DNA of 64,000 nucleotides from Tabrizicola sp. (GCA_025458105.1 JALOTD010000052.1:1-64000), one strand, 5' to 3'; positions 9,137 through 17,494 are shown, counted from the stretch's first letter. Notes: a model not told the origin generated them from the sequence alone. Program-made: numbers and translations.

Positions 9137-10425
9137 TGCAGACGACCTTTACGCCCGAACAGCTGAAGGACCCCGGGATTGCCCGCGCGAACCAGATCCT
9201 GCGTAGTTGTGTGCATTGCGGCTTCTGCACCGCAACCTGCCCGACCTATCAGGTGCTGGGCGATGAACTCGACAGCCCACGGGGCCGGATCTACTTGATC
9301 AAGGACATGCTGGAGAAGGGCCGGCCGGCGGATGAGAAGACGGTCAAGCACATCGACCGGTGTCTGTCGTGCCTCGCCTGCATGACCACCTGCCCTTCGG
9401 GCGTGCATTACATGCATCTGGTGGACGAGGCGCGCGCCTATATCGAGCGGACGTACAAGCGGCCCCTGGGCGACCGGGTGCTGCGGGCGGTGCTGGCGCG
9501 GATCATCCCCCATCCGGGGCGGTTCCGGCTGGCGCTGTTCGCGGCGCGGCTGGGGCGGCCCTTCGCGCGGTTCGTGCCGGATGCCCGGCTGCGCGCGATG
9601 CTGGCGATGGCGCCGAAGCGCGTACCTCCGGTCAGTCGCAACGACGACCCGCAGGTCTTTCCGGCTGAAGGTGCGCGGCGGCTGCGGGTTGCCCTGATGA
9701 CGGGCTGCGCGCAGAAGGCGCTGAACACCGACATCAACGATGCCACCCTTCGCCTGTTGCGCCGCCTGGGCTGCGAGGTGGTGGTGGCCAAGGGGCAGGG
9801 CTGCTGCGGGGCGCTGACCCATCACATGGGGAAAGCGGACCTGGCCCATTCGAGCGCTGCCGCGAACATCCGCGCCTGGATGGCCGAAAAGCGGGCCGGG
9901 GGGCTGGATGCGGTTGTCATCAACACCAGCGGCTGCGGGACCACGGTCAAGGACTATGGCCACATGTTCCGGACCGATCCCAAGCTGGCCGAGGATGCCG
10001 CCGTGATCGCCGGGCTGGCGAAGGACATCAGCGAAGTTCTGGTCCAGATCGGCCTGCCCGAAGGCGCGCCCAAGGGGCTGCGCGTGGCCTATCACGCGGC
10101 CTGTTCCTTACAGCATGGCCAGCAGATCAAGTCGGCGCCGAAAGACCTGTTGAAACGCGTAGGCTTCGAGGTTGTAGAACCGGCGGACAGCCATCTCTGC
10201 TGCGGGTCGGCGGGGACGTACAACCTGCTTCAGCCTACGATCAGTCAGGAGCTGAAAGCGAGAAAGGTCGCCACGCTCGAGGCGAAGGCCCCCCAGGTGA
10301 TAGCAGCAGGAAACATCGGCTGCATGATGCAGATCGGATCAGGGACGGCGGTGCCAGTGGTGCACACGGTAGAACTTTTGGACTGGGCAACCGGGGGTCC
10401 GAAGCCGAACGGCATGACGGACTGA
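9136..10425 (+). CDS. glcF: glycolate oxidase iron-sulfur subunit GlcF
   Basis: GlcF passes electrons from the flavin subunits to the respiratory chain. The 429-residue product carries two ferredoxin-type cysteine clusters, CVHCGFCTATCP (residues about 25-36) and CLSCLACMTTCP (about 76-87). It then has two CCG-domain motifs, GQGCCGALTHHMG and HLCCGSAGTYNLL. All motifs are present and the length is normal. It starts one base inside the glcE stop codon. Because glcD upstream is broken, this subunit may have no partner unless a second glcD exists or the break is an assembly error. Confidence 0.9.
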   Translation: MQTTFTPEQLKDPGIARANQILRSCVHCGFCTATCPTYQVLGDELDSPRGRIYLIKDMLEKGRPADEKTVKHIDRCLSCLACMTTCPSGVHYMHLVDEARAYIERTYKRPLGDRVLRAVLARIIPHPGRFRLALFAARLGRPFARFVPDARLRAMLAMAPKRVPPVSRNDDPQVFPAEGARRLRVALMTGCAQKALNTDINDATLRLLRRLGCEVVVAKGQGCCGALTHHMGKADLAHSSAAANIRAWMAEKRAGGLDAVVINTSGCGTTVKDYGHMFRTDPKLAEDAAVIAGLAKDISEVLVQIGLPEGAPKGLRVAYHAACSLQHGQQIKSAPKDLLKRVGFEVVEPADSHLCCGSAGTYNLLQPTISQELKARKVATLEAKAPQVIAAGNIGCMMQIGSGTAVPVVHTVELLDWATGGPKPNGMTD

Positions 10426-10549
10426 AGTGCGCCCGCTGCGACCAGACACACAGGCTGCAAAGCTTGTGCAACGGACTTGCGCGAAGCAACAAAAATCCGC
10501 CAAACTTCACACCTAGCCAGGTGGTCTTTGAGGTGGGGAGAGAGGTGCC

Positions 10550-11359
10550 ATGCGTCGTCTGATCCCGGGCCTTCTGGCCGCGGTGATATGTGTTGTAGGC
10601 CAAGCAGTTGCGCAGGACTCGGAAGTTGTCGCCCTGCAGACAGCCGACGATTCGCGCGGCTGGGATGCGGTCGGCAAACTGATCTTGGGCGGACGCGGCT
10701 TTTGCACGGGGGCCTTGATTGAACCGCAGCTGGTTCTGACGGCGGCGCATTGTCTGTACGACAGGCAGACCGGCGTCCAAATGCGCCCGGAGGAGATCGA
10801 GTTCCAGGCGGGCTGGCGCAATGGACGCGCTGTCGCCTATCGCAGCGTGGCGCGCGCCATCACTCATCCGGACTATCGCTATGGCGGCACGGACAAGTTG
10901 GAACGTGTAACGGCTGATCTGGCGCTTCTGGAACTCAGCCAGCCCATACGGCTGCCGTCGCTTGTCCCCTTTGAGACGGGGGCAACGCCGGTCGAGGGGG
11001 ACGTGGTCGGGGTCGTGTCCTATGCACAGGACCGGGCTGAGGCGCCCTCGATCCAGGAAACCTGCGAGGTCATCGCCGGACGACGGGATACTCTGATCCT
11101 GTCCTGTAGCGTGGATTTCGGTTCCTCTGGATCACCGGTCTTTTCGACCGCAGACGGGGTGGTGCGGGTTGTGTCCGTGATTTCTGCGAAGGCAGAGGTC
11201 GACGGTCGAAAGGTTGCATTGGCGGTGCCACTTGCCGTACCGCTGCAAGCCCTTCGGGATGCGCTTGCGGCCACTGGGTCGATGGGGCGTCACACCGACC
11301 ACGGGGTGTCGGTCCTATCCGGAGGGCTGGCCGGGGGAGCGAAGTTCATCAAGCCATGA
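10550..11359 (+). CDS. secreted trypsin-like serine protease (first of tandem pair)
   Basis: A 269-residue protein with a signal peptide (MRRLIPGLLAAVICVVGQAVAQ, cleaved after about residue 22). The chymotrypsin fold triad is visible: His in TAAHC, Asp in ADLALLEL and Ser in GSSGSPV. The oxyanion motif is GSSGS rather than the classic GDSGG. A ribosome site GGGAGAGAGG precedes the ATG. It overlaps the next gene by 4 bp. The two proteins are clearly paralogous. The substrate is unknown; nearby secreted cysteine-containing proteins could be partners, but nothing shows this directly. Confidence 0.82.
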   Translation: MRRLIPGLLAAVICVVGQAVAQDSEVVALQTADDSRGWDAVGKLILGGRGFCTGALIEPQLVLTAAHCLYDRQTGVQMRPEEIEFQAGWRNGRAVAYRSVARAITHPDYRYGGTDKLERVTADLALLELSQPIRLPSLVPFETGATPVEGDVVGVVSYAQDRAEAPSIQETCEVIAGRRDTLILSCSVDFGSSGSPVFSTADGVVRVVSVISAKAEVDGRKVALAVPLAVPLQALRDALAATGSMGRHTDHGVSVLSGGLAGGAKFIKP

Positions 11360-12171
11360 GATCGCTTCTTGTTCTGATCATGCTCGCCTTGCCGGCATTC
11401 GGGCAGGACAACTCGGGTCTTGATCGTCTAACCACCCGTGAAGACCTGCGCGGATTTGAGGCCGTTGGACGGATCGACATTCAGGATGGCGGGTTCTGCA
11501 CCGGAACGCTGGTTGCGGCAGATCTGGTCCTGACAGCGGCACATTGCCTGTTCGACGATGACCAGCAACCGATCCCGGCAGGGCGGATTACCTTTCGGGC
11601 GGGTCTGGCAGATGGCACGTCCGTGGTCGACGCGCAGGTGGCACAAACGGTCGTGCACCCCGACTATCGACCCGTCGAACCCTCACCGCTTGACCAGATC
11701 AAGATTGACGTCGGCCTTCTGAAACTTGTCGCGCCGATCCCGACATCCCAGATCGCGCCCTTTGCCATCACGGTTCCGGGCGCCGGCGACGAGGTCAGCG
11801 TCGTGTCCTATGCCGCAGGTCGGGCCGAGGCCTTGTCCTGGCAGCGGGCCTGTCAGGTCGTGGCGCGCTACGACAGTCTGATCGCGGTCGATTGTGATGT
11901 GACCTTCGGCTCCTCGGGGGCGCCCGTCCTTGACCGGTCCGCCGGATATCGCGCCAAGATCGTGTCGCTCATTTCCGTCGGTTCAACCTATGACGGCAAG
12001 CCGGTTGCTGTGGGCATGGAGCTTCCCGACCTTGTCGACTTTCTGAAGCGGGGCCTGCGCAGCGGTCGGGCGACCACCGTCGCCGAAGATGAGCTTGCTC
12101 CGCGCACGGCGGGCAAGCGGATCGTGATCGGTGAGGGAAACGACACGGGAGCTCGATTCGTAAAGCCCTAA
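11356..12171 (+). CDS. secreted trypsin-like serine protease (second of tandem pair)
   Basis: This 271-residue paralogue of the upstream gene is joined by an ATGA overlap. A short signal peptide (MRSLLVLIMLALPAFGQ) is followed by a trypsin-like domain. Catalytic residues are seen as His in TAAHCLFDD, Asp in KIDVGLLKL and Ser in GSSGAPV. Both proteins share the order of core motifs (GFCTG, VVSYA.(D/G)RAEA, (D/T)FGSSG.PV) and end in a similar tail, GA(K/R)F(I/V)KP, pointing to recent tandem duplication with divergence. It is probably periplasmic. Confidence 0.82.
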   Translation: MRSLLVLIMLALPAFGQDNSGLDRLTTREDLRGFEAVGRIDIQDGGFCTGTLVAADLVLTAAHCLFDDDQQPIPAGRITFRAGLADGTSVVDAQVAQTVVHPDYRPVEPSPLDQIKIDVGLLKLVAPIPTSQIAPFAITVPGAGDEVSVVSYAAGRAEALSWQRACQVVARYDSLIAVDCDVTFGSSGAPVLDRSAGYRAKIVSLISVGSTYDGKPVAVGMELPDLVDFLKRGLRSGRATTVAEDELAPRTAGKRIVIGEGNDTGARFVKP

Positions 12172-12176
12172 GGGGT

Positions 12177-12205
12177 CTTGAAAGCCCGACAGGCCTTTCC
12201 CAAAT
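12177..12205 (+). promoter_or_regulatory. candidate sigma-32 (RpoH) promoter for hsp20
   Basis: CTTGAAA at 12177 is followed after 15 bases by CCCAAAT at 12199, close to the heat-shock consensus CTTGAAA and CCCCATNT. It lies about 90 bp upstream of the hsp20 start, leaving a leader of roughly 80 bases. This spacing fits a heat-induced gene with a structured 5' untranslated region. Confidence 0.5.
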
Positions 12206-12272
12206 CAAAGGCATCCGGGTGCCATGATGGGCCCGGGACACCTGCCTTGCCCCGGACGGGGAAGGCCTCTGA

Positions 12273-12293
12273 CATCGCTTCTAGGAGGATGAC
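12273..12293 (+). promoter_or_regulatory. ROSE-like RNA thermometer hairpin over the hsp20 ribosome site
   Basis: The bases CATCGCTTCTAGGAGGATG just before the ATG can fold so that CAUC pairs with GAUG and CUU pairs with GAG, with a single bulged G opposite the Shine-Dalgarno. The strand facing AGGA reads UCGCU, matching the U(U/C)GCU signature of ROSE elements that control alphaproteobacterial small heat shock genes. An upstream stem GCCTTgCCCC/GGGGAAGGC (12243-12265) fits the multi-hairpin layout. Pairing was done by eye. Confidence 0.5.
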
Positions 12294-12764
12294 ATGCGCA
12301 ACCTTGATTTCGCGCCGCTTTACCGTGCCACTGTCGGTTTTGACCGGATCGCAGACCTGATGGATCGCGTCCTGTCCAGTGACGTGGCCCAGCCGACCTA
12401 TCCCCCCTACAACATCGAGAAGACCGCTGAGGACGCCTATCGTATCTCGATTGCCGTTGCCGGTTTCGCGCCGGACGAGTTGAGCGTCGAGGTCAAGGAT
12501 GGCAGCCTGCATGTGGCGGCCCGCAAGGCTGCCGAAGAGACCGAGCGCACCTACCTGCACCGTGGTATTGCGACCCGCGCCTTTGAGCGCCGCTTTGCCC
12601 TTGCCGACCATGTCCGTGCTGTCGGTGCGGTACACGAGAATGGCATGCTGCACATTGACCTGGTCCGCGAAGTGCCCGAGGCGCTGAAGCCCCGCCGGAT
12701 CGAGATTGCCCGCGCAAACGGTGCGACCGCGGTGCTGGAAGCCAAGGCCGAAACGGTCAACTGA
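12294..12764 (+). CDS. small heat shock protein, Hsp20/IbpA family
   Basis: A 156-residue alpha-crystallin-type holdase that binds unfolded proteins and hands them to DnaK/ClpB. The alpha-crystallin domain spans about residues 35-130. It includes YPPYNIEK at the start, the beta strands ISIAVAGFAPDELSVEV, and the strand HENGMLHIDLVREVPE. The C-terminal IEIA could be a variant of the I-x-I anchor. A perfect AGGAGG ribosome site precedes the ATG. Control looks heat-dependent at two levels: a sigma-32-like promoter and a ROSE-like leader. A strong terminator follows. Confidence 0.92.
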   Translation: MRNLDFAPLYRATVGFDRIADLMDRVLSSDVAQPTYPPYNIEKTAEDAYRISIAVAGFAPDELSVEVKDGSLHVAARKAAEETERTYLHRGIATRAFERRFALADHVRAVGAVHENGMLHIDLVREVPEALKPRRIEIARANGATAVLEAKAETVN

Positions 12765-12783
12765 TCCCGAACACTGCAAAAGG

Positions 12784-12810
12784 AAAGGGGCGCGAAATCG
12801 CGCCCCTTTT
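12784..12810. terminator. bidirectional rho-independent terminator
   Basis: The perfect inverted repeat GGGGCGCGA/TCGCGCCCC is flanked by AAA on the left and TTTT on the right. It can therefore stop transcription of hsp20 on the plus strand and of the convergent gene ending at 12821 on the minus strand. Confidence 0.85.
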
Positions 12811-12820
12811 CACTCTGGGC

Positions 12821-13243
12821 TCAGGGGACCGGTGACGCGCTGACATCGACGGCCCAGCTCTGCATTACTCCCGTGTTGCAGCCGCCCACGATGCCGATGG
12901 CCGAGATATGGACCACCGCCTCGCCCGGGCCATAGCCGCGTCCGATGACCACGTTGTCGCTTTCCCCGGGGCGCAGCTGCCGCGTAAAGCCGCGGCTCCA
13001 GTTTTCCCCCGGATACCAGGCGGTATAGACCACGTCGGAACAATGCGTTTCTGGCGCGCGCAGCGTCAGGAAGAACTCCACTTCCGGTCCGTCCGAGCGG
13101 AAGCGGTATTCGGCACGCGCGGCGCAGATCGTCGCGCTGCCGCTGTTCACCAGCTCGGACCCCTGACAGACCGCCTCCAGACGGTCGGCCAAGGCAGGGC
13201 TGGCAAGAAGGGCAACAGCGGCAGCAAGGGCAAGACGTTTCAT
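12821..13243 (-). CDS. secreted four-cysteine protein, single GGCN domain (family member A)
   Basis: A 140-residue protein starting at ATG 13243; the longer ORF in the track is a shadow of the upstream gene. A signal peptide ends near ALA (residue 19). The mature protein holds one copy of a domain repeated in the two upstream genes: cysteines in EAVC, TICA, THCSDVVY and GGCN, ending G.MQSW. The conserved pattern suggests two disulfides in a periplasmic or secreted beta-rich protein. I do not recognise a named family. It is separated from the next gene by 11 bp and is probably co-transcribed. Confidence 0.7.
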   Translation of the reverse strand: MKRLALAAAVALLASPALADRLEAVCQGSELVNSGSATICAARAEYRFRSDGPEVEFFLTLRAPETHCSDVVYTAWYPGENWSRGFTRQLRPGESDNVVIGRGYGPGEAVVHISAIGIVGGCNTGVMQSWAVDVSASPVP

Positions 13244-13254
13244 GACACTTTCCC

Positions 13255-14121
13255 TCAGTTCAGTTGCAGAAGCTGGGCATCGACGCCCCAGGACTGGATC
13301 TCGCCGACGTTGCAGCCGTCGACATAGCCGACCGCGCCGATGTCGATGACCTGCGGTCCCGCGTCCCAGTTCGCACCCAGTGACAGGCGGAAGCTTTCGC
13401 CCGCCGACAGACGCGGCGACATGGCCAGCGTGCTGCCCGTGGCGGGGTCGTTGATCATGTAGGTCACGGTCGAGCAATGTGTGGCCGGCGCGGTCAGCGT
13501 CAGGTCCAGCTCGTGTCCGCGGCCGGGCGAGACAAAGTCGATCGGGATCAGCCGGTCGCAGGCCATCGACGCGACACCGGGGGTCACCTCGAATGGCAGG
13601 CTCGCACCGCATTCGACGGAAAGGCTGGTACTGACCAGAAGCGTCGGCGAGGACGAGGCGACTGGTGCCGCGTCAAGCGGGAACACTTCGGTCAAGGCCC
13701 CCCAGGAATGCATCTGCCCGACGTTGCAACCGCCGATGTGGCCTATGCCCGTGATCGAGATGTAGTCGCCCTCCTCGGCCCAGCCTTCCGCAAGCTCGAT
13801 GATCTGGTCTTCGCCGGGGGCAAGACGACGCGTGACGGCCAGCGGCGCAAAGTCGGGGAAGCGCGTGATCTCATAGGTGATGTCCGAGCAGTGGGACGTC
13901 GGCGCACCGATTCGCAGCAGCATCTTCTGGCCAAGGTTCGGCGCCGAAACCGGCAGCACCTTGCCTTCGTTGCAGATCGTCGTATCGCCGGGGCCGGCGT
14001 TTGAGAAGGCGCACATCACCTCCCAGCTTTCGGGGTCGGCCAGCGCTGCGCTGGCGACCATCGGGGCGGCGGCAAGAGTTGAGAGCGCAAGCAGTTTACG
14101 GGTCGAGAGCAGAGCAAGCAT
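13255..14121 (-). CDS. secreted protein with two GGCN four-cysteine domains (family member B)
   Basis: A 288-residue product with a signal peptide (cleavage near SAALA, residue 28). It is an internal duplication. Domain 1 (about 29-150) has VMC, TIC, THCSDITY and GGCNVGQMHSWG. Domain 2 (about 165-288) has VEC, MAC, THCSTVTY and DGCNVGEIQSWG. These match the single-domain neighbours on both sides. The upstream region (14122-14267) contains nested palindromes and sequence blocks shared with the region upstream of the peptidoglycan-binding gene at 18109. The function is unknown. Confidence 0.72.
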   Translation of the reverse strand: MLALLSTRKLLALSTLAAAPMVASAALADPESWEVMCAFSNAGPGDTTICNEGKVLPVSAPNLGQKMLLRIGAPTSHCSDITYEITRFPDFAPLAVTRRLAPGEDQIIELAEGWAEEGDYISITGIGHIGGCNVGQMHSWGALTEVFPLDAAPVASSSPTLLVSTSLSVECGASLPFEVTPGVASMACDRLIPIDFVSPGRGHELDLTLTAPATHCSTVTYMINDPATGSTLAMSPRLSAGESFRLSLGANWDAGPQVIDIGAVGYVDGCNVGEIQSWGVDAQLLQLN

Positions 14122-14143
14122 CGGTCAATTCCTTCGTGTGAAT

Positions 14144-14206
14144 GTGGGTTGCGGCAGGTCCGTGCCAAGAACGCTGGCACGGGGTCGGCGGCTATGGAAA
14201 ATCGGC
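14144..14206 (-). promoter_or_regulatory. upstream block shared with the 18109 gene (copy 2)
   Basis: Read on the plus strand, this region contains in order GTGGGTTG, GCAGGTC, TGCCAA, GGGG..GCGGC and TA.GG.AAAATC. The same ordered words occur at 18125-18193 upstream of the secreted protein starting at 18109. It lies 20-85 bp before the start of family member B. A shared promoter is the simplest reading; no sigma factor can be assigned with confidence. Confidence 0.4.
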
Positions 14207-14219
14207 GGACTGTCAGATC

Positions 14220-14267
14220 GTAACGCCGCCGTGATATCTGATAACTTGTGCGTTATCAGGGCGTTAC
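14220..14267. promoter_or_regulatory. nested palindromes upstream of family member B
   Basis: The outer arms GTAACGCC (14220-14227) and GGCGTTAC (14260-14267) enclose inner arms CTGATAAC (14238-14245) and GTTATCAG (14252-14259) around a 6-base loop. Half-sites of the same two types recur at 18197-18233. The element overlaps the last codons of the gene ending at 14264. It could bind a dimeric regulator or act as a hairpin. Confidence 0.4.
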
Positions 14268-14686
14268 CGGGGGACAATTTCCGTCTCGGCCCCGAAGGAA
14301 TGGATCATCCCGACATTGCAGCCGCCGGTATGGCCGACGCCGGTGACGGTGATGAAGTTCTCGCCATCGGCCCAGGCATTGCCCAGCTTGACTGTCTTGC
14401 GCTCAGAGGGCTTTAGGCGTTCGAGCGTTGCGATGGGGTCGCTGGAGCCGGGAAAGAGGTGGATCAGATAGGTGACTTCCGAACAGTGGCTGCGGGGTGC
14501 GCGTATCTTCAGCACCATCTCGGTTGTGGGGGTGGGGGGCGTAAAGGCCAGCATCTTGCCTTCGGAACAGACCTGTGAGTCGGGCCATGGGCCGGGGGTG
14601 CTGGCAGGGCAGGTGACGGCCCAGCTTTCGGCAAGGGCAGGTACGGTAGAGACGAGAAGGACAGCAATGACGGCGGGTTTGAACAT
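14264..14686 (-). CDS. secreted four-cysteine protein, single GGCN domain (family member C)
   Basis: A 140-residue protein starting at ATG 14686 (MFKPAVIAVLLV), which gives a clean signal peptide ending at ALA; the ORF track begins upstream of it. The mature domain repeats the family pattern: cysteines in VTC, QVC, SHCSEVTY and GGCNVGMIHSFG. It most resembles the first domain of family member B (ESW at the N-terminus, EGKML, VTGVGH/ITGIGH). No known family is recognised. It is probably periplasmic or extracellular. Confidence 0.7.
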   Translation of the reverse strand: MFKPAVIAVLLVSTVPALAESWAVTCPASTPGPWPDSQVCSEGKMLAFTPPTPTTEMVLKIRAPRSHCSEVTYLIHLFPGSSDPIATLERLKPSERKTVKLGNAWADGENFITVTGVGHTGGCNVGMIHSFGAETEIVPR

Positions 14687-14774
14687 AACGGGCTCCGACA
14701 CAATGGCCGGAACGGGCTCCGGCGCAGATGAGCCTACCATCCGCGCCGGACTTGCGAATACCGCGAACCGGGTA

Positions 14775-16961
14775 TCAGTTGGCCGATAGGCTTTGCGCCA
14801 ACCGCATCAGGTTGACCGCCTCGATCCGGTAGCCGTAGGGATCGTCGCCCCGGTTGGTGACGGCCAGGTCGATGGCCTGGTCCCAGCCCCAGTCGCCGGT
14901 GTAGACCGACCCCTGCAGAAGCTGACCAAATCCAGCGATTGCGGCGGCAAAGCGGGTCTCGGCTGTCGCCTCTTCGGTCCCTGTGATCGGGGTCTCAACC
15001 AGGGTGGACTGTTCCTCACCCGGGGCCTTCCAGCGCAGGCGAAGGAAGCCAAGCTCACCTTCCGTGCCTTCGGCGGTGGCCGCGCCATAGCGCAGGGGGT
15101 CGTTCAGCAGGGCATCCGAGCCGGGGGCGGTGATCTCGTAGATCGCGGTAACTTGCGTGCCCGCGCCGATTTCGCCCGCGTCCACGGCGTCGTTGTTGAA
15201 ATCCTCACGCCGCAAGCTGCGGGTTTCATAGCCGATCAGCCGGTATTCGGCCACGGTGGCGGGATTCCATTCGACCTGGATCTTCACGTCGTCGGCGATG
15301 GGGAAGAGCGCGCCAGTCAGCTGATCCACAAGCACTTTGCGGGCCTCGGACAGGGTGTCGATATAGGCCGCCGTGCCGTTCCCGTTCTGGGCCAGGCTTT
15401 GCATGATCGCGTCGTCAAGGTTGCCGCGCCCAAAGCCCAGGACCGACAGATAGGTGCCGGTCTCCCGCTTCTTGGCGACATAGGCCTCCAGCCCCTCGGG
15501 GTCGGAGACGCCCACGTTGAAGTCGCCATCTGTGGCCAGAAGGATGCGGCTGACCTCGCCATCAGCCTTCATCCCTTCGGCCACCTGATAGGCAAGCTCC
15601 AGCCCTTCGGCCCCGGCGGTTGATCCGCCAGAGGCGAGGTTGTCGAGTGCGGCCATGATTGCGGCGCGGTCGGCAGCGGCGGTGGGGGGCAGGACCTGAC
15701 CGGCTGACCCGGCATAGGCGACGATGGCCACCTGATCCTCGGGTCGGAGTTCGGCCAACAGTAGGGACAAGGACTGTTTCAGAAGCGGCAGCTTGTTCGG
15801 GTCTTCCATCGAGCCAGAGGTGTCGATCAGGAAGACAAGGTTCAGGGGCGGGCGTTCGGTCACCGCAGGCAGGGCGCCTTGGATGCCGATGGTCACCAGC
15901 CGCGTGCCGGGGTTCCAAGGGGTGGGCATCACGCTGATGGTGGAGGCGAAGGCCTCTTCCTCGGTGGGCGCCTTGTAGGCGTAGGGGAAGTAGTTGACCA
16001 TTTCCTCGATCCGCACCTGATCGGGCGTCGGAAGGACGGCCATGTTCAGGGTGGACCGGATCACGGCCCAAGAGGCGGTATCGACGTCGATGGAGAATGT
16101 CGAGACGGGCTCTTCAGCGGTAACCTTGACCGGGTTCGGGGCTTCAGTGGCGTAGGCCTCGGTATCCTCAAGTTGCGGCTGCACCAGTTCCGGGACGGGG
16201 GCGACGACAGGTTCGGCGGTGACATAGCCCAACGTACCGCCGATGGCTTCGGCGGGGGCCTCCATGCGCAGGCGCAGTTCGGCGTCGCCTTCCATCATCG
16301 GGGCAAGCGCTATCGCTGCCGGGTCAGAGAGTTCACTCTCTCCGCCGTTGGTGGCAGGGGCGGCGGGAAGCGCCTCTTCGGCCAGCAAGCTGGCTTCGGC
16401 CTCGGGCTCGGCTTCGGGCAGCACATCAGCCATCGGCTCGACCGGGGCGGGTTCGGCGGTGGCGACCGAGCTTGCAAGGTCGTTGCCGGTCGCACGGTCA
16501 AGATTGGCCTCAGCCGTCTCGTGATTGGCCTTCGGCAGGGGGGGGGCGTCCATCGTGCCGGGCGGGGTGGTGTTGCGCTCGGTGACTGCGGCCACGTCGC
16601 CGGTGTCCGGCGACGCGGGGTCGGCTTCGGCGACTTTGGGTTTCGCCGTTGCAACCGGCGTATCGGTTGGTCCGGTGCGCAGGTCGGTGACGGGCAGGAT
16701 GACAGCCACGCCGATGAGGAGCGCGGCGGCAGAGGTGGAAATGGCAAGGGCAGGGCGGGAGGTCAGGAATTTGAACATGCGGCGTACTCCGTTCTGGGGG
16801 GCCGCTTTCGTGCGGTCCTCACTGGAACGGGGCGCGTCTGCTGATCCTTGGAGCCGGTCGAAGTTTTCCATCGCCAGGGCCATGGCGCGGGCCTTGGCGT
16901 CGGCTTCGGGTGCTGGCGCGGCCTTGAGCAGCATGCGGAGGTCGTCGAGATCGTCGGTCAT
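14775..16961 (-). CDS. YfbK-type von Willebrand factor A protein
   Basis: A 728-residue membrane-anchored protein. A short N-terminal cytoplasmic part (residues 1-65) is followed by one membrane segment (about 68-90, ALAISTSAAALLIGVAVIL). A long Ala/Glu/Pro-rich linker comes next, then the YfbK N-domain (FSIDVDTASWAVIR near 290). The VWA domain has an intact MIDAS motif, DTSGSM, near residue 378, and TDGDFNVG. A conserved C-terminal domain follows. It overlaps the ECF sigma gene by 4 bp, so its cytoplasmic end could regulate that factor, as anti-sigma proteins do; this is inference. Confidence 0.82.
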   Translation of the reverse strand: MTDDLDDLRMLLKAAPAPEADAKARAMALAMENFDRLQGSADAPRSSEDRTKAAPQNGVRRMFKFLTSRPALAISTSAAALLIGVAVILPVTDLRTGPTDTPVATAKPKVAEADPASPDTGDVAAVTERNTTPPGTMDAPPLPKANHETAEANLDRATGNDLASSVATAEPAPVEPMADVLPEAEPEAEASLLAEEALPAAPATNGGESELSDPAAIALAPMMEGDAELRLRMEAPAEAIGGTLGYVTAEPVVAPVPELVQPQLEDTEAYATEAPNPVKVTAEEPVSTFSIDVDTASWAVIRSTLNMAVLPTPDQVRIEEMVNYFPYAYKAPTEEEAFASTISVMPTPWNPGTRLVTIGIQGALPAVTERPPLNLVFLIDTSGSMEDPNKLPLLKQSLSLLLAELRPEDQVAIVAYAGSAGQVLPPTAAADRAAIMAALDNLASGGSTAGAEGLELAYQVAEGMKADGEVSRILLATDGDFNVGVSDPEGLEAYVAKKRETGTYLSVLGFGRGNLDDAIMQSLAQNGNGTAAYIDTLSEARKVLVDQLTGALFPIADDVKIQVEWNPATVAEYRLIGYETRSLRREDFNNDAVDAGEIGAGTQVTAIYEITAPGSDALLNDPLRYGAATAEGTEGELGFLRLRWKAPGEEQSTLVETPITGTEEATAETRFAAAIAGFGQLLQGSVYTGDWGWDQAIDLAVTNRGDDPYGYRIEAVNLMRLAQSLSAN

Positions 16962-17494
16962 TTCGCGTCCTCCCTTGCCATGGCCCGAAGGCGTTTCTTC
17001 ACTTCGCTCATCCGCCAGGCGATTGTGCCTTCGCTGACGCCCAGGACAACCCCGGCTTCGGCCTGCGTCATCTCTTCGCCCAAGACCAGCGCCACAGTGT
17101 CGCGCAGTTCGGGCGACAGGCGGGTCATCGCCTCTGCCAGCCAGTCGTGGGCCTCGGCCTGTACGGCGATTTCATCCTGCCGCGCCAGTTCCCAGTCGCC
17201 CCAGCCTAGGGAGGCCCGATGGCGGGTCTGCTGGCGCCGGCGCAGGTCATGGGCGGCGTTGACCACGACGCGGTAAAGCCAGGTGGTAAACCGCGCCTCG
17301 CCGCGCCAGTTCCGCAGCTTGGCGGGAAGGGCCGCGCAGATGTCCTGCGCCAGATCCTCGGCCTCGGTCCGGCTGCCGGTCAGCCGCCAGGCAAGGCCAT
17401 GGATGCGGTCATAGTGGCGCCCGACCAGCGTGGCAAAGGCCGCGCGGTCGCCTTGCGCCGCTGCCGTGGCCAGCATTTCATCGGGCGTATCCAT
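16958..17494 (-). CDS. ECF RNA polymerase sigma factor
   Basis: A sigma-70 family protein of about 178 residues. Region 2 carries DRIHGLAWRLTGSRTEAEDL with the usual acidic stretch, and WLYRVVVNAAHDLRRR. Region 4 has a helix-turn-helix (MTQAEAGVVLGVSEGTIAWR). The ORF track adds about 46 upstream residues that look non-coding. The likely starts are ATG 17494 (MDTPDEML) or ATG 17500. It overlaps the VWA gene by ATGA. The target promoters are unknown; the secreted protein genes on both sides, with similar upstream blocks, are candidates. Confidence 0.82.
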   Translation of the reverse strand: MDTPDEMLATAAAQGDRAAFATLVGRHYDRIHGLAWRLTGSRTEAEDLAQDICAALPAKLRNWRGEARFTTWLYRVVVNAAHDLRRRQQTRHRASLGWGDWELARQDEIAVQAEAHDWLAEAMTRLSPELRDTVALVLGEEMTQAEAGVVLGVSEGTIAWRMSEVKKRLRAMAREDAK

